Origin: CAZCQP01 sp964500895
Lineage (GTDB): Bacteria > Bacillota > Clostridia > Lachnospirales > JAISER01
Assembly: GCA_964500895.1 (NCBI GenBank)
Contig: CAZCQP010000027.1
Span: 1-37,602, forward strand
Length of the DNA stretch: 37,602 bases
Direction: 5' to 3'
The position numbers were made by a program, and so were the translations under genes. Numbering within the stretch: the first letter of the stretch is position 1; every line of letters starts with the position of its first letter. The notes beneath the pieces were generated by a model. It saw nothing but the letters and a program-made list of their open reading frames with translations, was not told the origin of the DNA and made no database searches. Below, one piece after another: positions 23,348 to 31,991 of the stretch.

Positions 23348-24667
23348 TTAACAATTTCCCCGTGCCCCTTTTCCTCGCACGCCTTGCCGGGGCTTCACAT
23401 CCGCCCCTTCGTAGCCGTCCAATGCGTACCAAATCGCCGACAAGGTGTGGGGATCCCTGTTAAACGTATCCGGCAGCAGCTGGCCATTTTTGTCCTTGGC
23501 AAAGGTTAAGTCCCGCAGCTCCTCCACCGTATGCACGCAAGCCTCCGAGCACACAATGGCCTTAAACCGCCGCATTTTCTTTATGTTTGCCAGCCGGGAA
23601 TGGGGAAACTTCTTGGCCCCTGTCATGGCAAAACCCTGCTGACGGAAGTAAGCAATGGTTTTAGGCTCGGCGCTGTCTGCAAAAATCTGCTCCCCGTTTT
23701 GGCGAAACGCATCCAGGTCAGCAGCGGTTTGGTCGTCGGTCTGGTGGTTTTTATAGTACTCCCAGTACACATACAGCACATGGGCCTCTGTGTCCACCGC
23801 CACCCGCACCAAGGCGTTGTAACTGTGGCAAAACCCAAAGTCCATCCCCGCACGGAAAAGCTGACACCCGGCCACTTTGGCCATCACATCTTCGTGGGCT
23901 GCCACCGTAAAGGCAGGCAACACCTTCACCCCATTGGCCCCAAACCGCCCCAGCCGCCCCACCCGGTACAAATCCGGGTCAAATTCCTGCAAAGCATCCA
24001 GCTGTCGCACGTAGTCCTGGGGCAAAAAGCCGTTGTCCTCCGCCAGGGAATGGTGATAAAAAGTGTCCCCCACCACCAAACACCGATTGGCATAAAAAGT
24101 CTCATGGTTCAGCACTTCATGTTCCACCCCGGCAAAAAAGTGGGTAAACGTCCAGTTGCCCGTGTCCACTGGGTTGCAGCTTAAAATGAAGTGCAAAGGC
24201 AACGTAGGGTGGCGCAACCTTCCCAGCAGCTCTTTAAACCCGGCGTAAGACAGTTCGGCGCATTCCTCTGCCCACACCAGGGAAACCCCGTGAATGGACT
24301 TCAGTTTTTCCGGCTTGTCCATCCCCTTAAACAGCAGCACAGAGCCGTTTTCAAAGGTCATTTTCAGGGGCGAAACGCAGAACCGCACGTACCGGGAAAG
24401 ATTCAGCGTATTTACCAGCTCTTTAAACAGAGCAAAACAGCTTTCCCGGTGGGTTTCAAAAACGTTGCGCACCACCAGCGCCGTCCTTTTTTCCGCCAGC
24501 AGCTTTAACAGTATTTTCACCGCCACGGCATAGGACTTCCCAGAGCCATAACCACCCAGCAGAAAATAGAACTTTCTGTTCCAGTCGAAAATCAATTGTT
24601 CAAAGTGGGGGTTGATGGTCAGTTGCCGGTTTATGTACTTATTGTTCATTTTTCGAATATGCTTCAT
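23348..24667 (-). CDS. terL: Terminase large subunit
   Basis: A 439-aa protein. The ATPase Walker A is LLGGYGSGKSYA at about 36-47, a Walker B-like stretch is SLVWAEECAEL (about 130), and the C-terminal nuclease starts at FRAGMDFGFCHSYNALV (about 265) and contains an IFADSAEPKTIAYF motif. It belongs to the PBSX/SPP1-like group. It cuts and pumps DNA into the procapsid. I chose ATG 24667 because GGGGAGG lies 9 nt upstream; it overlaps the small subunit gene by 29 nt. The ORF appears complete despite the MITE at its stop codon. Confidence 0.88.
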   Translation of the reverse strand: MKHIRKMNNKYINRQLTINPHFEQLIFDWNRKFYFLLGGYGSGKSYAVAVKILLKLLAEKRTALVVRNVFETHRESCFALFKELVNTLNLSRYVRFCVSPLKMTFENGSVLLFKGMDKPEKLKSIHGVSLVWAEECAELSYAGFKELLGRLRHPTLPLHFILSCNPVDTGNWTFTHFFAGVEHEVLNHETFYANRCLVVGDTFYHHSLAEDNGFLPQDYVRQLDALQEFDPDLYRVGRLGRFGANGVKVLPAFTVAAHEDVMAKVAGCQLFRAGMDFGFCHSYNALVRVAVDTEAHVLYVYWEYYKNHQTDDQTAADLDAFRQNGEQIFADSAEPKTIAYFRQQGFAMTGAKKFPHSRLANIKKMRRFKAIVCSEACVHTVEELRDLTFAKDKNGQLLPDTFNRDPHTLSAIWYALDGYEGADVKPRQGVRGKGARGNC

Positions 24668-25322
24668 CCTGGCCATCCTCCCCACTGCCTACAACTTCCC
24701 CTTTGCGTAATATTTCAATCCGCAACCCGCCGCCATCTGTTTCTTGCTCCCCTTGGGTCGCTTCCTGCTGTGCTTGCGCCTTGGAAAGCCTGTATTTCTG
24801 CCGTTCCGTTAGCACCCGTTGCTTTTCTAAGGGATTCAGCATAAAATAGTCTGACAGCCATTCCAGCGCCTTCATCCGGTCTTCCAGCTTCACGGTGATT
24901 TTATCTCCGTCTACCGCAATTTGGGAAACCGCCGCCCCCAGTGCCTTGGCAGAGGGCAGAAGGTGCATAAAGTTGTCATGCTTGGCCTCTGGGTCGTCCC
25001 GGGTGCCAAAGGCCACCACATCGGTGATGTCTGCAAAGGCAATGGCCATGTACCGCTCCACAATATCGGCGTGGCACAGGTGCAACATCTGCCCCCTGTT
25101 TTGCCGTAGCCGCATCACCTCTTGGGCTACCTGCGGGTTTTCCATCATCGTTGCGGCGGCTTTGTGGGCCTCTTTTTCGCCGAAGCCCGCTTTCATGGCG
25201 GCCAACGGGCCGTTGTAACAGGCCACGTAATGGTGGCAAAATTTTTGCTCCCTGGCGGTTAGGGGCGGCTGGTCCCGGTTTTGCTGTTTTTTAAACCAGC
25301 GGGCAAATTGCTTGGAAAGCAT
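24639..25322 (-). CDS. terS: Terminase small subunit
   Basis: A 227-aa protein with an N-terminal helix-turn-helix type region (LTAREQKFCHHYVACYNGPLAAMKAGF, about 22-48) and a central DIVERYMAIAFADITDVVAFGT (about 85-106), the PBSX XtmA-like pattern. It recognises the packaging site and loads the large subunit. The start at 25322 has AAAGGAG 7 nt upstream; the ATG 8 codons earlier lies upstream of that site. It is the first gene of the minus-strand head-tail operon. I see no convincing sigma-A promoter before it. Confidence 0.82.
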   Translation of the reverse strand: MLSKQFARWFKKQQNRDQPPLTAREQKFCHHYVACYNGPLAAMKAGFGEKEAHKAAATMMENPQVAQEVMRLRQNRGQMLHLCHADIVERYMAIAFADITDVVAFGTRDDPEAKHDNFMHLLPSAKALGAAVSQIAVDGDKITVKLEDRMKALEWLSDYFMLNPLEKQRVLTERQKYRLSKAQAQQEATQGEQETDGGGLRIEILRKGEVVGSGEDGQDEAYSKNEQ

Positions 25323-25394
25323 GGCCTCACTCCTTTCTGTTGCCATGGTAGCAGAAAAGAATTCGGCTGTCTTCGGCTGTTTTTATTTGCCAAA

Positions 25395-25413
25395 GGGCAA
25401 TTTTTAATTGCCC
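25395..25413. promoter_or_regulatory. Inverted repeat over the zapA -35 box
   Basis: gggcaatt-ttt-aattgccc is an 8-bp perfect inverted repeat in the divergent gap between the phage block and zapA. It covers the predicted -35 of zapA (25408-25413). A tandem ttcggctgt pair lies about 30 bp away, closer to terS. It could be an operator. Confidence 0.5.
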
Positions 25414-25437
25414 AAGGAATACAGCGTATGTTATAAT
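25408..25437 (+). promoter_or_regulatory. Predicted sigma-A promoter of zapA
   Basis: TTGCCC (25408-25413), an 18-bp spacer and a perfect TATAAT (25432-25437) preceded by TG and one base, an extended -10. zapA starts 37 bp after it. Confidence 0.65.
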
Positions 25438-25474
25438 GTAAAAAAAGTGTGTGTCATGCAAAAGGCGGTGTTTT

Positions 25475-25843
25475 ATGGAAGAACAAAAGATTAACAGCGT
25501 GGAAGTGTACATTGCCGGTGAAAAAGTAACGTTGTCTGGAACAGAAAGTGTGGCCTATATTCAAGGGCTTGCCCGTTATATTGATAAGAAAATTTCGGAA
25601 TTACAGCGCACAAAAGGCATTATGGGCATCAATTCCTTTATGAAAACGTTGCTTATTTCCGCCAACATTGCCGATGATTTTTTGAAAAGCCAAGACAGGT
25701 GCCACCATTTGGAGCAGCAGCTGGAAGCCTGCATCCAAGAACTTGGCAAAATGCAGGAGGAAAACATTCGCCTGGCCGAACGGCTGCGTGAAACCCAAAT
25801 GGCGTTGACCCACACCCAAATTGAATGGAATAAATTAAATTAA
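25475..25843 (+). CDS. zapA: Cell division protein ZapA
   Basis: A 122-aa protein with the ZapA N-terminal fold (VEVYIAGEKVTLSGTESVAYIQGLARYIDKKISEL) and a long C-terminal coiled coil (about 70-120, HHLEQQLEACIQELGKMQEE). ZapA bundles FtsZ filaments at the division site. The start at 25475 follows GGCGG; an in-frame ATG that starts 8 codons earlier has no ribosome binding site. It leads an apparent operon with the U32 peptidase (18 bp apart), a common Clostridia pairing. Confidence 0.88.
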   Translation: MEEQKINSVEVYIAGEKVTLSGTESVAYIQGLARYIDKKISELQRTKGIMGINSFMKTLLISANIADDFLKSQDRCHHLEQQLEACIQELGKMQEENIRLAERLRETQMALTHTQIEWNKLN

Positions 25844-25861
25844 ATGTATAAGGATTTGATT

Positions 25862-28303
25862 ATGATAAATAACGAACAGCAACAACCTTTACCGGAGCTT
25901 TTGGCCCCGGTAAGCAGCATGGAAAGCTTAAACGCCGCTTTAAACGGCGGTTGTAACGCCATTTACGTGGGGGCAGGAGCATTCAGTGCCCGCCGCCACG
26001 CCAGCCTTTCCCCAGAGGAAATGGCCCAGGTGATAGACACCTGCCATACACGGCAGGTGAACGTGTACGTCACCGTGAACACCTTGTTTAAAAATGCAGA
26101 ACTACCCAAAGTTTTTGCACTGACAGACCAGCTGTTCGCCCTGGGGGCGGACGCTTTTATTGTGCAGGACATTGGTGGTGCCATGGCCATGAAACGCCGT
26201 TACGGCAAGGAAATCCGCCTGCACGCCAGCACCCAGATGACTGCTAACGACTTACCCACCCTGCGGTTTTTGGCATCCCAAGGCATTCGCCGGGTGGTGC
26301 TTGGCCGGGAACTGTCTTTAAAAGACATCACCGCCATCACCACCCAAGCCCAAGCAGAAGGCGTGGAAACGGAAGTTTTCGTCCACGGCGCCCTTTGCGT
26401 GTGCGTTTCCGGCCAATGCCTGATGAGCAGCATGGTTGGCGGCCGCAGCGGCAACCGTGGGGTGTGCGCCCAGCCTTGCCGCCAGTCCTACAGCCTGTGT
26501 AAAGGCGGCCACGTGTTGGACAAGGGCTACTTGTTAAGCCCCAAAGATTTAATGGGCATTTCTGTGCTGCCCCAGTTGGTGGAAGCCGGAGTTGCCAGCC
26601 TTAAAATAGAAGGCCGTATGAAAAGCCCGGAATACGTGGCGTTAGCCACCAAAACTTACCGGGACCAGCTGGAAAAAATTGAAGCCGGCCGGCCTTTTGT
26701 GTCTACCCGGGACGTGGAAAGCCTGGCGCAAATTTTTAGCCGGGGGGGCGTTTTAACGGAAGGCTATTTCACCCGCCACGCTGGAAAAGCCATGATGAGC
26801 ACCGAAACCCCTAAAAGCACCGGCATCACCGCCGGTATCGTCACCGGCTACAACCATCAAACCGGCCGCTGCACCATTGAACCTTCCTTGGATTTATTAC
26901 CCGGGGACGGCATTGAAATTTGGACAAACTCCGGCGCTCACGTAGGCTGTGGCATCAACCGCCCGGTGAAGGCGCTGCATAAATTCACCGTGGAAGTTTC
27001 CGGGGACATCATCCCCGGCGCCCGTGTCACCCGCTCTTACCACAAAGGGCAAATGGACATGCTGCGCCCGGAAACCACCAGCCTGTACCGTCAAGCGACC
27101 ATCACCTGCCAAGTGCAAGCGGTGGCCGGGGAACCTTTGGCTTTAACTTTTTCCAAAGGCTCGGTGACTATCAGCGTCACAGGTGACACTGTTGAACCCG
27201 CCAAAAGCCAGCCTTTAACGGCAGAAGCTTTGTTGGCGCAGCTGGCCAAAACCGGGGGTACACCTTTTACGTTAACTTTTGAAAACTGCCACATCGGCGA
27301 TAGCATTTTTATATCCAAAAGCCAGTTAAACGCCCTGCGACGGGAAGGTCTTTCCCGTTTTGAAGCCGCTTTTGCCCAGCACTTCCGCCGGACAGGCCCA
27401 TTGCCCGCCCCGGAAAAAATTTGGCAACAAGTCCCTTCCGTTGCTAGAAACACAGCTAAAGCGCTCACCGTCTACATTGCCCGGCCAGAGCTACTGCCCG
27501 CCGTGTTGCAGCCGGGGGTGGCCAGGGTGTACGTGGAGGCCGAAAAGGGGTTTGAAACGTTGGCCCCTGCGCTGGCCAAGCAGTGCCAAAACCTGGGCAT
27601 TGCCCTGTACGCCGCCCTGCCTCTTTACGAAAGCAACCCGGAGGTGCTGGCCGCACTAGACAACACCCCCCTGGACGGCTTCTTGCTCCGCACGTTAGGG
27701 CAATACCACATGCTGGCAGAAAGCCCCAAAGCCAAGGTGTTTGATTATACGCTCAATGTATTTAACAGCTTGTCTGTGGCCTTTTTGCAAGAACTGAAGC
27801 AGGTGGCAGGGGTTTCCCTTTCCCCAGAGCTCACCCTCCATGAACTGAACGACATCGGCACCGGCCTGTCGGAAATTTTGGCCTATGGCCGTTTGCCTGT
27901 GATGACCACCCGGCAATGCCCTGTGGGGTTATACGCCGCCGGGAAACAAAAGGGCAAGCAATGCGCCTTGGCCCACCACAGCCAGGAAGACAGCAGCCTG
28001 TACACCTTAAAAGACAAAAAAGGCATGGAGTTTCCGGTGCTTACCAACTGTGACCATTGTGTGGCGTCTATCCTCCACAGCCGCCCGGTGTTCACCTTAA
28101 ACAAAATGCAAGACATGCTGGCTTCTAACACCGGCTTTTTGCGGCTGGCTTTCACTACGGAAACCACTGCCGAAGCCGAAGCCCTTGTCCACGCCACCTT
28201 AGACGTGATGGCTGGGCGCTGGACAGACCAAGCGCAACAACTGGTGGATGCCTACACCGCAGAAGGTGTCACCGCCGGGCATTACTACCGGGGCGTGGAA
28301 TAA
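25862..28303 (+). CDS. U32 family peptidase-like protein with DUF3656
   Basis: An 813-aa protein. The N-terminal barrel domain (about 8-300) begins PELLAPVSSMESLNAALNGG. The conserved cysteine cluster reads C179, C186 (SGQCLMSS), C202 and C206 (RGVCAQPCR), expected to bind an iron-sulfur cluster. The C-terminal half (about 390-810) carries a DUF3656 region, CPVGLYAAGKQKGKQC and TNCDHC. Characterised relatives such as RlhA hydroxylate 23S rRNA rather than cut proteins, so the peptidase name is probably misleading; the exact substrate here is unknown. The start at 25862 follows AAGGA by 7 nt. Confidence 0.85.
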   Translation: MINNEQQQPLPELLAPVSSMESLNAALNGGCNAIYVGAGAFSARRHASLSPEEMAQVIDTCHTRQVNVYVTVNTLFKNAELPKVFALTDQLFALGADAFIVQDIGGAMAMKRRYGKEIRLHASTQMTANDLPTLRFLASQGIRRVVLGRELSLKDITAITTQAQAEGVETEVFVHGALCVCVSGQCLMSSMVGGRSGNRGVCAQPCRQSYSLCKGGHVLDKGYLLSPKDLMGISVLPQLVEAGVASLKIEGRMKSPEYVALATKTYRDQLEKIEAGRPFVSTRDVESLAQIFSRGGVLTEGYFTRHAGKAMMSTETPKSTGITAGIVTGYNHQTGRCTIEPSLDLLPGDGIEIWTNSGAHVGCGINRPVKALHKFTVEVSGDIIPGARVTRSYHKGQMDMLRPETTSLYRQATITCQVQAVAGEPLALTFSKGSVTISVTGDTVEPAKSQPLTAEALLAQLAKTGGTPFTLTFENCHIGDSIFISKSQLNALRREGLSRFEAAFAQHFRRTGPLPAPEKIWQQVPSVARNTAKALTVYIARPELLPAVLQPGVARVYVEAEKGFETLAPALAKQCQNLGIALYAALPLYESNPEVLAALDNTPLDGFLLRTLGQYHMLAESPKAKVFDYTLNVFNSLSVAFLQELKQVAGVSLSPELTLHELNDIGTGLSEILAYGRLPVMTTRQCPVGLYAAGKQKGKQCALAHHSQEDSSLYTLKDKKGMEFPVLTNCDHCVASILHSRPVFTLNKMQDMLASNTGFLRLAFTTETTAEAEALVHATLDVMAGRWTDQAQQLVDAYTAEGVTAGHYYRGVE

Positions 28304-28352
28304 CCGTAATTAAACTTCAAGCGTCAACCTTAACTTGATCAAGGGGTGCTTC

Positions 28353-29705
28353 ATGTTTCACCTAATCATCATCCTTTGCCGCTATTTATTTGTCATTTAT
28401 ATTGGCTATTTTCTGTTTGAAGGGGTGTCCTACATTTTGGACGAACGGGGCATTCGCCCCGCTTCCCCCTGGCTTTCTGTGGCCAAACAGCGGGTAGCCA
28501 TTGTTTTTATGCACTTAACGGCCTTTCTCATTTTGGCCTACGTGCCCAACACCTACGCCTTCAACCGCCAAATCCTCATCCTGGGGGGGCTGGGGCTTCT
28601 GTTCATTTTGTGCGGCCATGTGGCCGTAGACAAAATGTATAAACATAGCTGCCCCCTCATGTGGAACGGTATGTTTTTTCTTATGGACACGGGCTTTATC
28701 ATGCTGGTGCGGTTAAACCCAGCTTTAGGAGAACGGCAGCTTTTATGGTTCTTAATCGGTTTTATTGCCATGCTGCTCATTCCACTGTTTTTCCGGTTTA
28801 TTCCCAAATTCGAGCGTTTGATGCCTGTGTACGTGGTGGCTTCCTTTGTGCTGTTGCTTTTGCCTTTGTTGCTGGGGGAACGGCAGTTCGGTGCCCTAAA
28901 CTGGGTGTCTTTGTATGGGGTGTCTTTCCAGCCGTCAGAGCTGGTGAAGTTCCTCTACATCTTTTACCTGGCATCTTTATTCCGCAAAAAGCTGAACTTC
29001 CAGCAACTGCTCATTCCTTCTGCCGTCAGCGCCTTGTTTGTGTGTATGCTGGTGGCGCAAAAGGATTTGGGCGGCGCTTTAATTTTTTTCATGACCTACG
29101 TGGCCTTACTTTTCATTGCCACAGACCGGCTAGCCCTGTGCCTTTGCGCTATTTTAGGGGCGGGGGTGGCTTCTTACGGGGCATTTCGGATGTTCCCCCA
29201 CATCCAAGTACGGGTGGCAGCCTGGCAAGACCCTTGGGCAGACATGTCCGGCGGCGGCTACCAGATTGTGCGTTCCCTGTTTGCCATGGGCACTTATGGC
29301 CTGTTTGGCAGCGGTCTTTTGCGAGGCATTCCCGGGGCCATTCCCGTGGTGGAAAGCGACTTCATCTACGCTGCCATTTGCGAGGAGTTCGGCTCCTTTT
29401 TCGGCATTGGCCTTATTGGCGTATTCATGATGATTTTCTACCGTGGGGTGCATATTGCCCTGCGTTGCAACCGCCGGTACTATAGCCTGTTGGCCGCCGG
29501 GTTCACCAGTATGCTGGCCTTTCAAACTTTTCTCATTCTGGGCGGTGTGGTGAAGCTCATCCCCCTCACTGGGGTCACCTTGCCCTTCGTTAGCTACGGG
29601 GGCACCTCTGTGGTGGTCAGCACCCTTATGCTGGGCATTTTGCAATGGGTGTTTATGTATAACAGAGCCGGCAGCTGGGATTCGGAGCAGGAGGTGCCCG
29701 CATGA
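28353..29705 (+). CDS. SEDS peptidoglycan polymerase (FtsW/RodA/SpoVE family)
   Basis: A 450-aa protein with about ten membrane helices. The family landmarks are GALNWVSLYGVSFQPSELVKF (about 180-200), KDLGGALIFF (about 237-246) and the C-terminal SDFIYAAICEEFGSFFGIGLIG and LPLTGVTLPFVSYGG-like LIPLTGVTLPFVSYGGTS. It polymerises glycan strands with its partner PBP, whose gene overlaps its stop by 4 nt (ATGA). The start at 28353 follows AAGGGG. Whether it serves septal, elongation or spore wall synthesis cannot be decided from sequence. Confidence 0.9.
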   Translation: MFHLIIILCRYLFVIYIGYFLFEGVSYILDERGIRPASPWLSVAKQRVAIVFMHLTAFLILAYVPNTYAFNRQILILGGLGLLFILCGHVAVDKMYKHSCPLMWNGMFFLMDTGFIMLVRLNPALGERQLLWFLIGFIAMLLIPLFFRFIPKFERLMPVYVVASFVLLLLPLLLGERQFGALNWVSLYGVSFQPSELVKFLYIFYLASLFRKKLNFQQLLIPSAVSALFVCMLVAQKDLGGALIFFMTYVALLFIATDRLALCLCAILGAGVASYGAFRMFPHIQVRVAAWQDPWADMSGGGYQIVRSLFAMGTYGLFGSGLLRGIPGAIPVVESDFIYAAICEEFGSFFGIGLIGVFMMIFYRGVHIALRCNRRYYSLLAAGFTSMLAFQTFLILGGVVKLIPLTGVTLPFVSYGGTSVVVSTLMLGILQWVFMYNRAGSWDSEQEVPA

Positions 29706-31129
29706 GTAAAAAACGTGCAGTGGGCCATGCCAGCCGAATGAAAACCAACATCCGCCGGGTGTTCTGGCTGTATTTTGGGCTGTTCGCCCTGCTGGTGGCC
29801 TATCTGGTGAAATTTGTGCTTACAGACAGCAAAGCCATTGTAGAAAACCCCGCCAACCCCCACATCGACCTTATCGCCGGGGAAGTGGTGCGAGGCTCTA
29901 TTTCAGATGCCCGCGGGGAACTGCTGGCCTACAGCCGCACCACCAACGGCGGCTTTGTGCGGGAATACCCTTATGGCCAGGACTTTGCCCATCTGGTAGG
30001 GTTTGCAGACCTAGGGCAGTCCGGGGTGGAATCTAAATACAATTTCGTGCTGCAAAAGCTGCACTTTGAAGTGTTCCAGCGCATCAACCAGCTGATGACC
30101 GATGAACCCCTTACCGGCAACGGCCTGGTGCTCACGGCGGATGCTGGTTTACAGCAACTGGCCGCCCAAGGGCTGGGCAAGCAAAAAGGGGCCGTGGTGG
30201 TGATGGAACCTTCCACGGGTAAAATATTGGCCATGGTGTCCTACCCCGGGTTCAACCCCAACAACTTGGCCGCCAACTGGGATGCCTTAACCACCAACGA
30301 CACAGACAGCCCCTTGCTAAACAGAGCCACCCAAGGGTTATACCCCCCCGGCTCTGTGTATAAAATTGTGTCTGCCGCAGCGGCTTATGAAAACTTAACA
30401 GACTACGGCGCTTTCACTTACGATTGCGCCGGGGAAGCCACTTTCGGCGAAAAACGCATCCGTTGTTTTAATGAAAAAGTTCACGGGCATGTGGATGTTT
30501 CCGAAGGGTTCGCCCAGTCTTGCAATACCTTGTTTTCAGCGGCAGGGCTTCAAGTGGGGCCGGAGAAACTGCGGGCTGTAAGCGAGCGGCTGTTTTTTAA
30601 CCAAAGCTACCCTTGCCCCCTGCCCTATTCTCGTTCCTCCTTTCCACTGGAAGCCAACGCCACCGAGACGGAGATTGTGGAAACCTCCATCGGCCAGGGC
30701 CGCACATTGGTAACCCCCCTGCACATGGCCATGATTACCTGCGCAGTGGCCAACGGCGGGCTGATGATGGAGCCTTACGTGGTGGACCGCATTGTGGACA
30801 AAAACGGCAAGCCCCTAACCAAAAACCTGCCCAAGCCCCTTGGTCAGGTGATGCCCCTGGAAGAAGCCGAAGCAATTAAAAACATGATGGTAGCAGTGGT
30901 GGACCATGGCACTGGCCAGAACGCCGCTCTATCGGGCGTTGCTGTGGCTGGAAAAACTGGCACAGCAGAAAATGCTTCCGGGGACGACCACGGCTGGTTT
31001 GTGGCCTTTGCCCCGGCAGACAAGCCGGAGGTGGCGGTGGCCATTGTGCTGGAAAACTCTGGCGGCCCACGCAAAGCCATTCCTTTGGCCGCTGAACTGA
31101 TGGATTACGTACTGCAAGGCAAAGAATAG
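29702..31129 (+). CDS. Class B penicillin-binding protein (PbpA/FtsI-like)
   Basis: A 475-aa transpeptidase with one N-terminal membrane helix (about 20-40). The catalytic serine S218 lies in PPGSVYKIV, the SxN motif is S273-C-N275 (AQSCNTLF), and the KTG motif is K418-T-G420 (VAGKTGTAEN). The non-catalytic N-terminal part is short (about 110 residues), as in the compact PbpA type rather than full-length FtsI. It crosslinks peptidoglycan and is expected to pair with the SEDS protein encoded just upstream. Confidence 0.92.
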   Translation: MSKKRAVGHASRMKTNIRRVFWLYFGLFALLVAYLVKFVLTDSKAIVENPANPHIDLIAGEVVRGSISDARGELLAYSRTTNGGFVREYPYGQDFAHLVGFADLGQSGVESKYNFVLQKLHFEVFQRINQLMTDEPLTGNGLVLTADAGLQQLAAQGLGKQKGAVVVMEPSTGKILAMVSYPGFNPNNLAANWDALTTNDTDSPLLNRATQGLYPPGSVYKIVSAAAAYENLTDYGAFTYDCAGEATFGEKRIRCFNEKVHGHVDVSEGFAQSCNTLFSAAGLQVGPEKLRAVSERLFFNQSYPCPLPYSRSSFPLEANATETEIVETSIGQGRTLVTPLHMAMITCAVANGGLMMEPYVVDRIVDKNGKPLTKNLPKPLGQVMPLEEAEAIKNMMVAVVDHGTGQNAALSGVAVAGKTGTAENASGDDHGWFVAFAPADKPEVAVAIVLENSGGPRKAIPLAAELMDYVLQGKE

Positions 31130-31138
31130 GAGGCCCCT

Positions 31139-31762
31139 ATGTCCCCCATTTACACCGCTATTCTTCTTTTGGCCCTTTGGAATGTGGCCGTGTTTGCCCT
31201 ATATGGGCTGGACAAACGCAAAGCCGTGGCACACACCTGGCGCATCAGCGAAAAAACGCTGCTTGCTACCGCCTTTTGCATGGGCAGCCTGGGGGCGCTT
31301 CTGGGCATGAAAGTGTTTCGCCACAAAATCCGGCACACAAAATTCATGTTATGCATCCCTTTGTTTTTTGTTTTGCATGTAGCCGCCTTGATTGGGGTAG
31401 CCTATGCCTATACTTCAATGAAAGAGGCGACATTGGACATGAGCAACGCAACCAGCGTATACCAAAAAATTACACCCCAGCAAGCGCAGGCCCTTATGCA
31501 GGTAAACCACCGCATTGTGGACGTGCGCACCCCGGAAGAATATGCGGAAGGCCACATCCCCGGGGCCATCCTGCTGCCAGACACTGAAATTGCCCTGCAG
31601 GCAGAAACCCTGCTGCCAGACAAAGACCAGCCCATTCTTGTTTATTGCCGAAGTGGCCGCCGAAGTGCCGCCGCTTCCCAAGCCCTTTTAGACATGGGCT
31701 ACACCCATGTGTACGACTTTGGGGGCATTCTGGACTGGGACGGAGCCATTATGAAACCTTAA
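31139..31762 (+). CDS. DUF1294-rhodanese fusion protein
   Basis: A 207-aa protein. Residues 1-90 form a DUF1294 membrane domain with about three helices and the LYGLDKRKAVAHTWRISEKTLL signature followed by GALLGMKVFRHKIRHTKF. Residues 105-205 are a rhodanese domain with VDVRTPEEYAEGHIPGA and the active-site loop YCRSGRRS, catalytic C170. It would present a sulfur-transfer domain at the membrane; partner and substrate are unknown. GGAGG precedes the start, 9 bp after the PBP gene, so it probably shares that operon. Confidence 0.8.
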   Translation: MSPIYTAILLLALWNVAVFALYGLDKRKAVAHTWRISEKTLLATAFCMGSLGALLGMKVFRHKIRHTKFMLCIPLFFVLHVAALIGVAYAYTSMKEATLDMSNATSVYQKITPQQAQALMQVNHRIVDVRTPEEYAEGHIPGAILLPDTEIALQAETLLPDKDQPILVYCRSGRRSAAASQALLDMGYTHVYDFGGILDWDGAIMKP

Positions 31763-31784
31763 CATGCTTTCTTAATGATTTTTC

Positions 31785-31813
31785 TTGAAAATATCCGCAG
31801 CTTGTTGTATAAT
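31785..31813 (+). promoter_or_regulatory. Predicted sigma-A promoter of tRNA-Leu
   Basis: TTGAAA (31785-31790), a 17-bp spacer and a perfect TATAAT (31808-31813), 18 bp before the tRNA. Confidence 0.8.
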
Positions 31814-31831
31814 AACGTTGCAACATGTTTA

Positions 31832-31911
31832 GCGGATATGGCGGAATTGGCAGACGCGATGGATTTAGGTTCCATTGGGAGACCGTGCAGGTTCGAGTCC
31901 TGTTATCCGCA
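31832..31911 (+). tRNA. tRNA-Leu (UAG)
   Basis: Acceptor stem gcggata / tatccgc with discriminator A. The anticodon stem atgga / tccat holds loop TTTAGGT, giving anticodon TAG, which reads CUN Leu codons. The variable arm is long (tgggagaccg), as in class II tRNAs, and the T loop GTTCGAGTC is present. No CCA is encoded. Confidence 0.93.
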
Positions 31912-31927
31912 TGAAGCATAGGCTTAA

Positions 31928-31965
31928 AGATGCCACTGTGGAAAAACCACGGTGGCATCTTTTTT
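31928..31965 (+). terminator. Intrinsic terminator after tRNA-Leu
   Basis: A 14-bp stem (agatgccactgtgg / ccacggtggcatct) with one G-U pair, a 5-A loop and a TTTTTT run. Confidence 0.88.
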
Positions 31966-31991
31966 AATAACACAGAAAGAGGGGCTGTATT

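Noticed and set aside
28661..29485. 274-aa plus-strand ORF inside the SEDS gene
   Set aside because: It lies in another frame of a clear ten-helix protein and has no recognisable domain.
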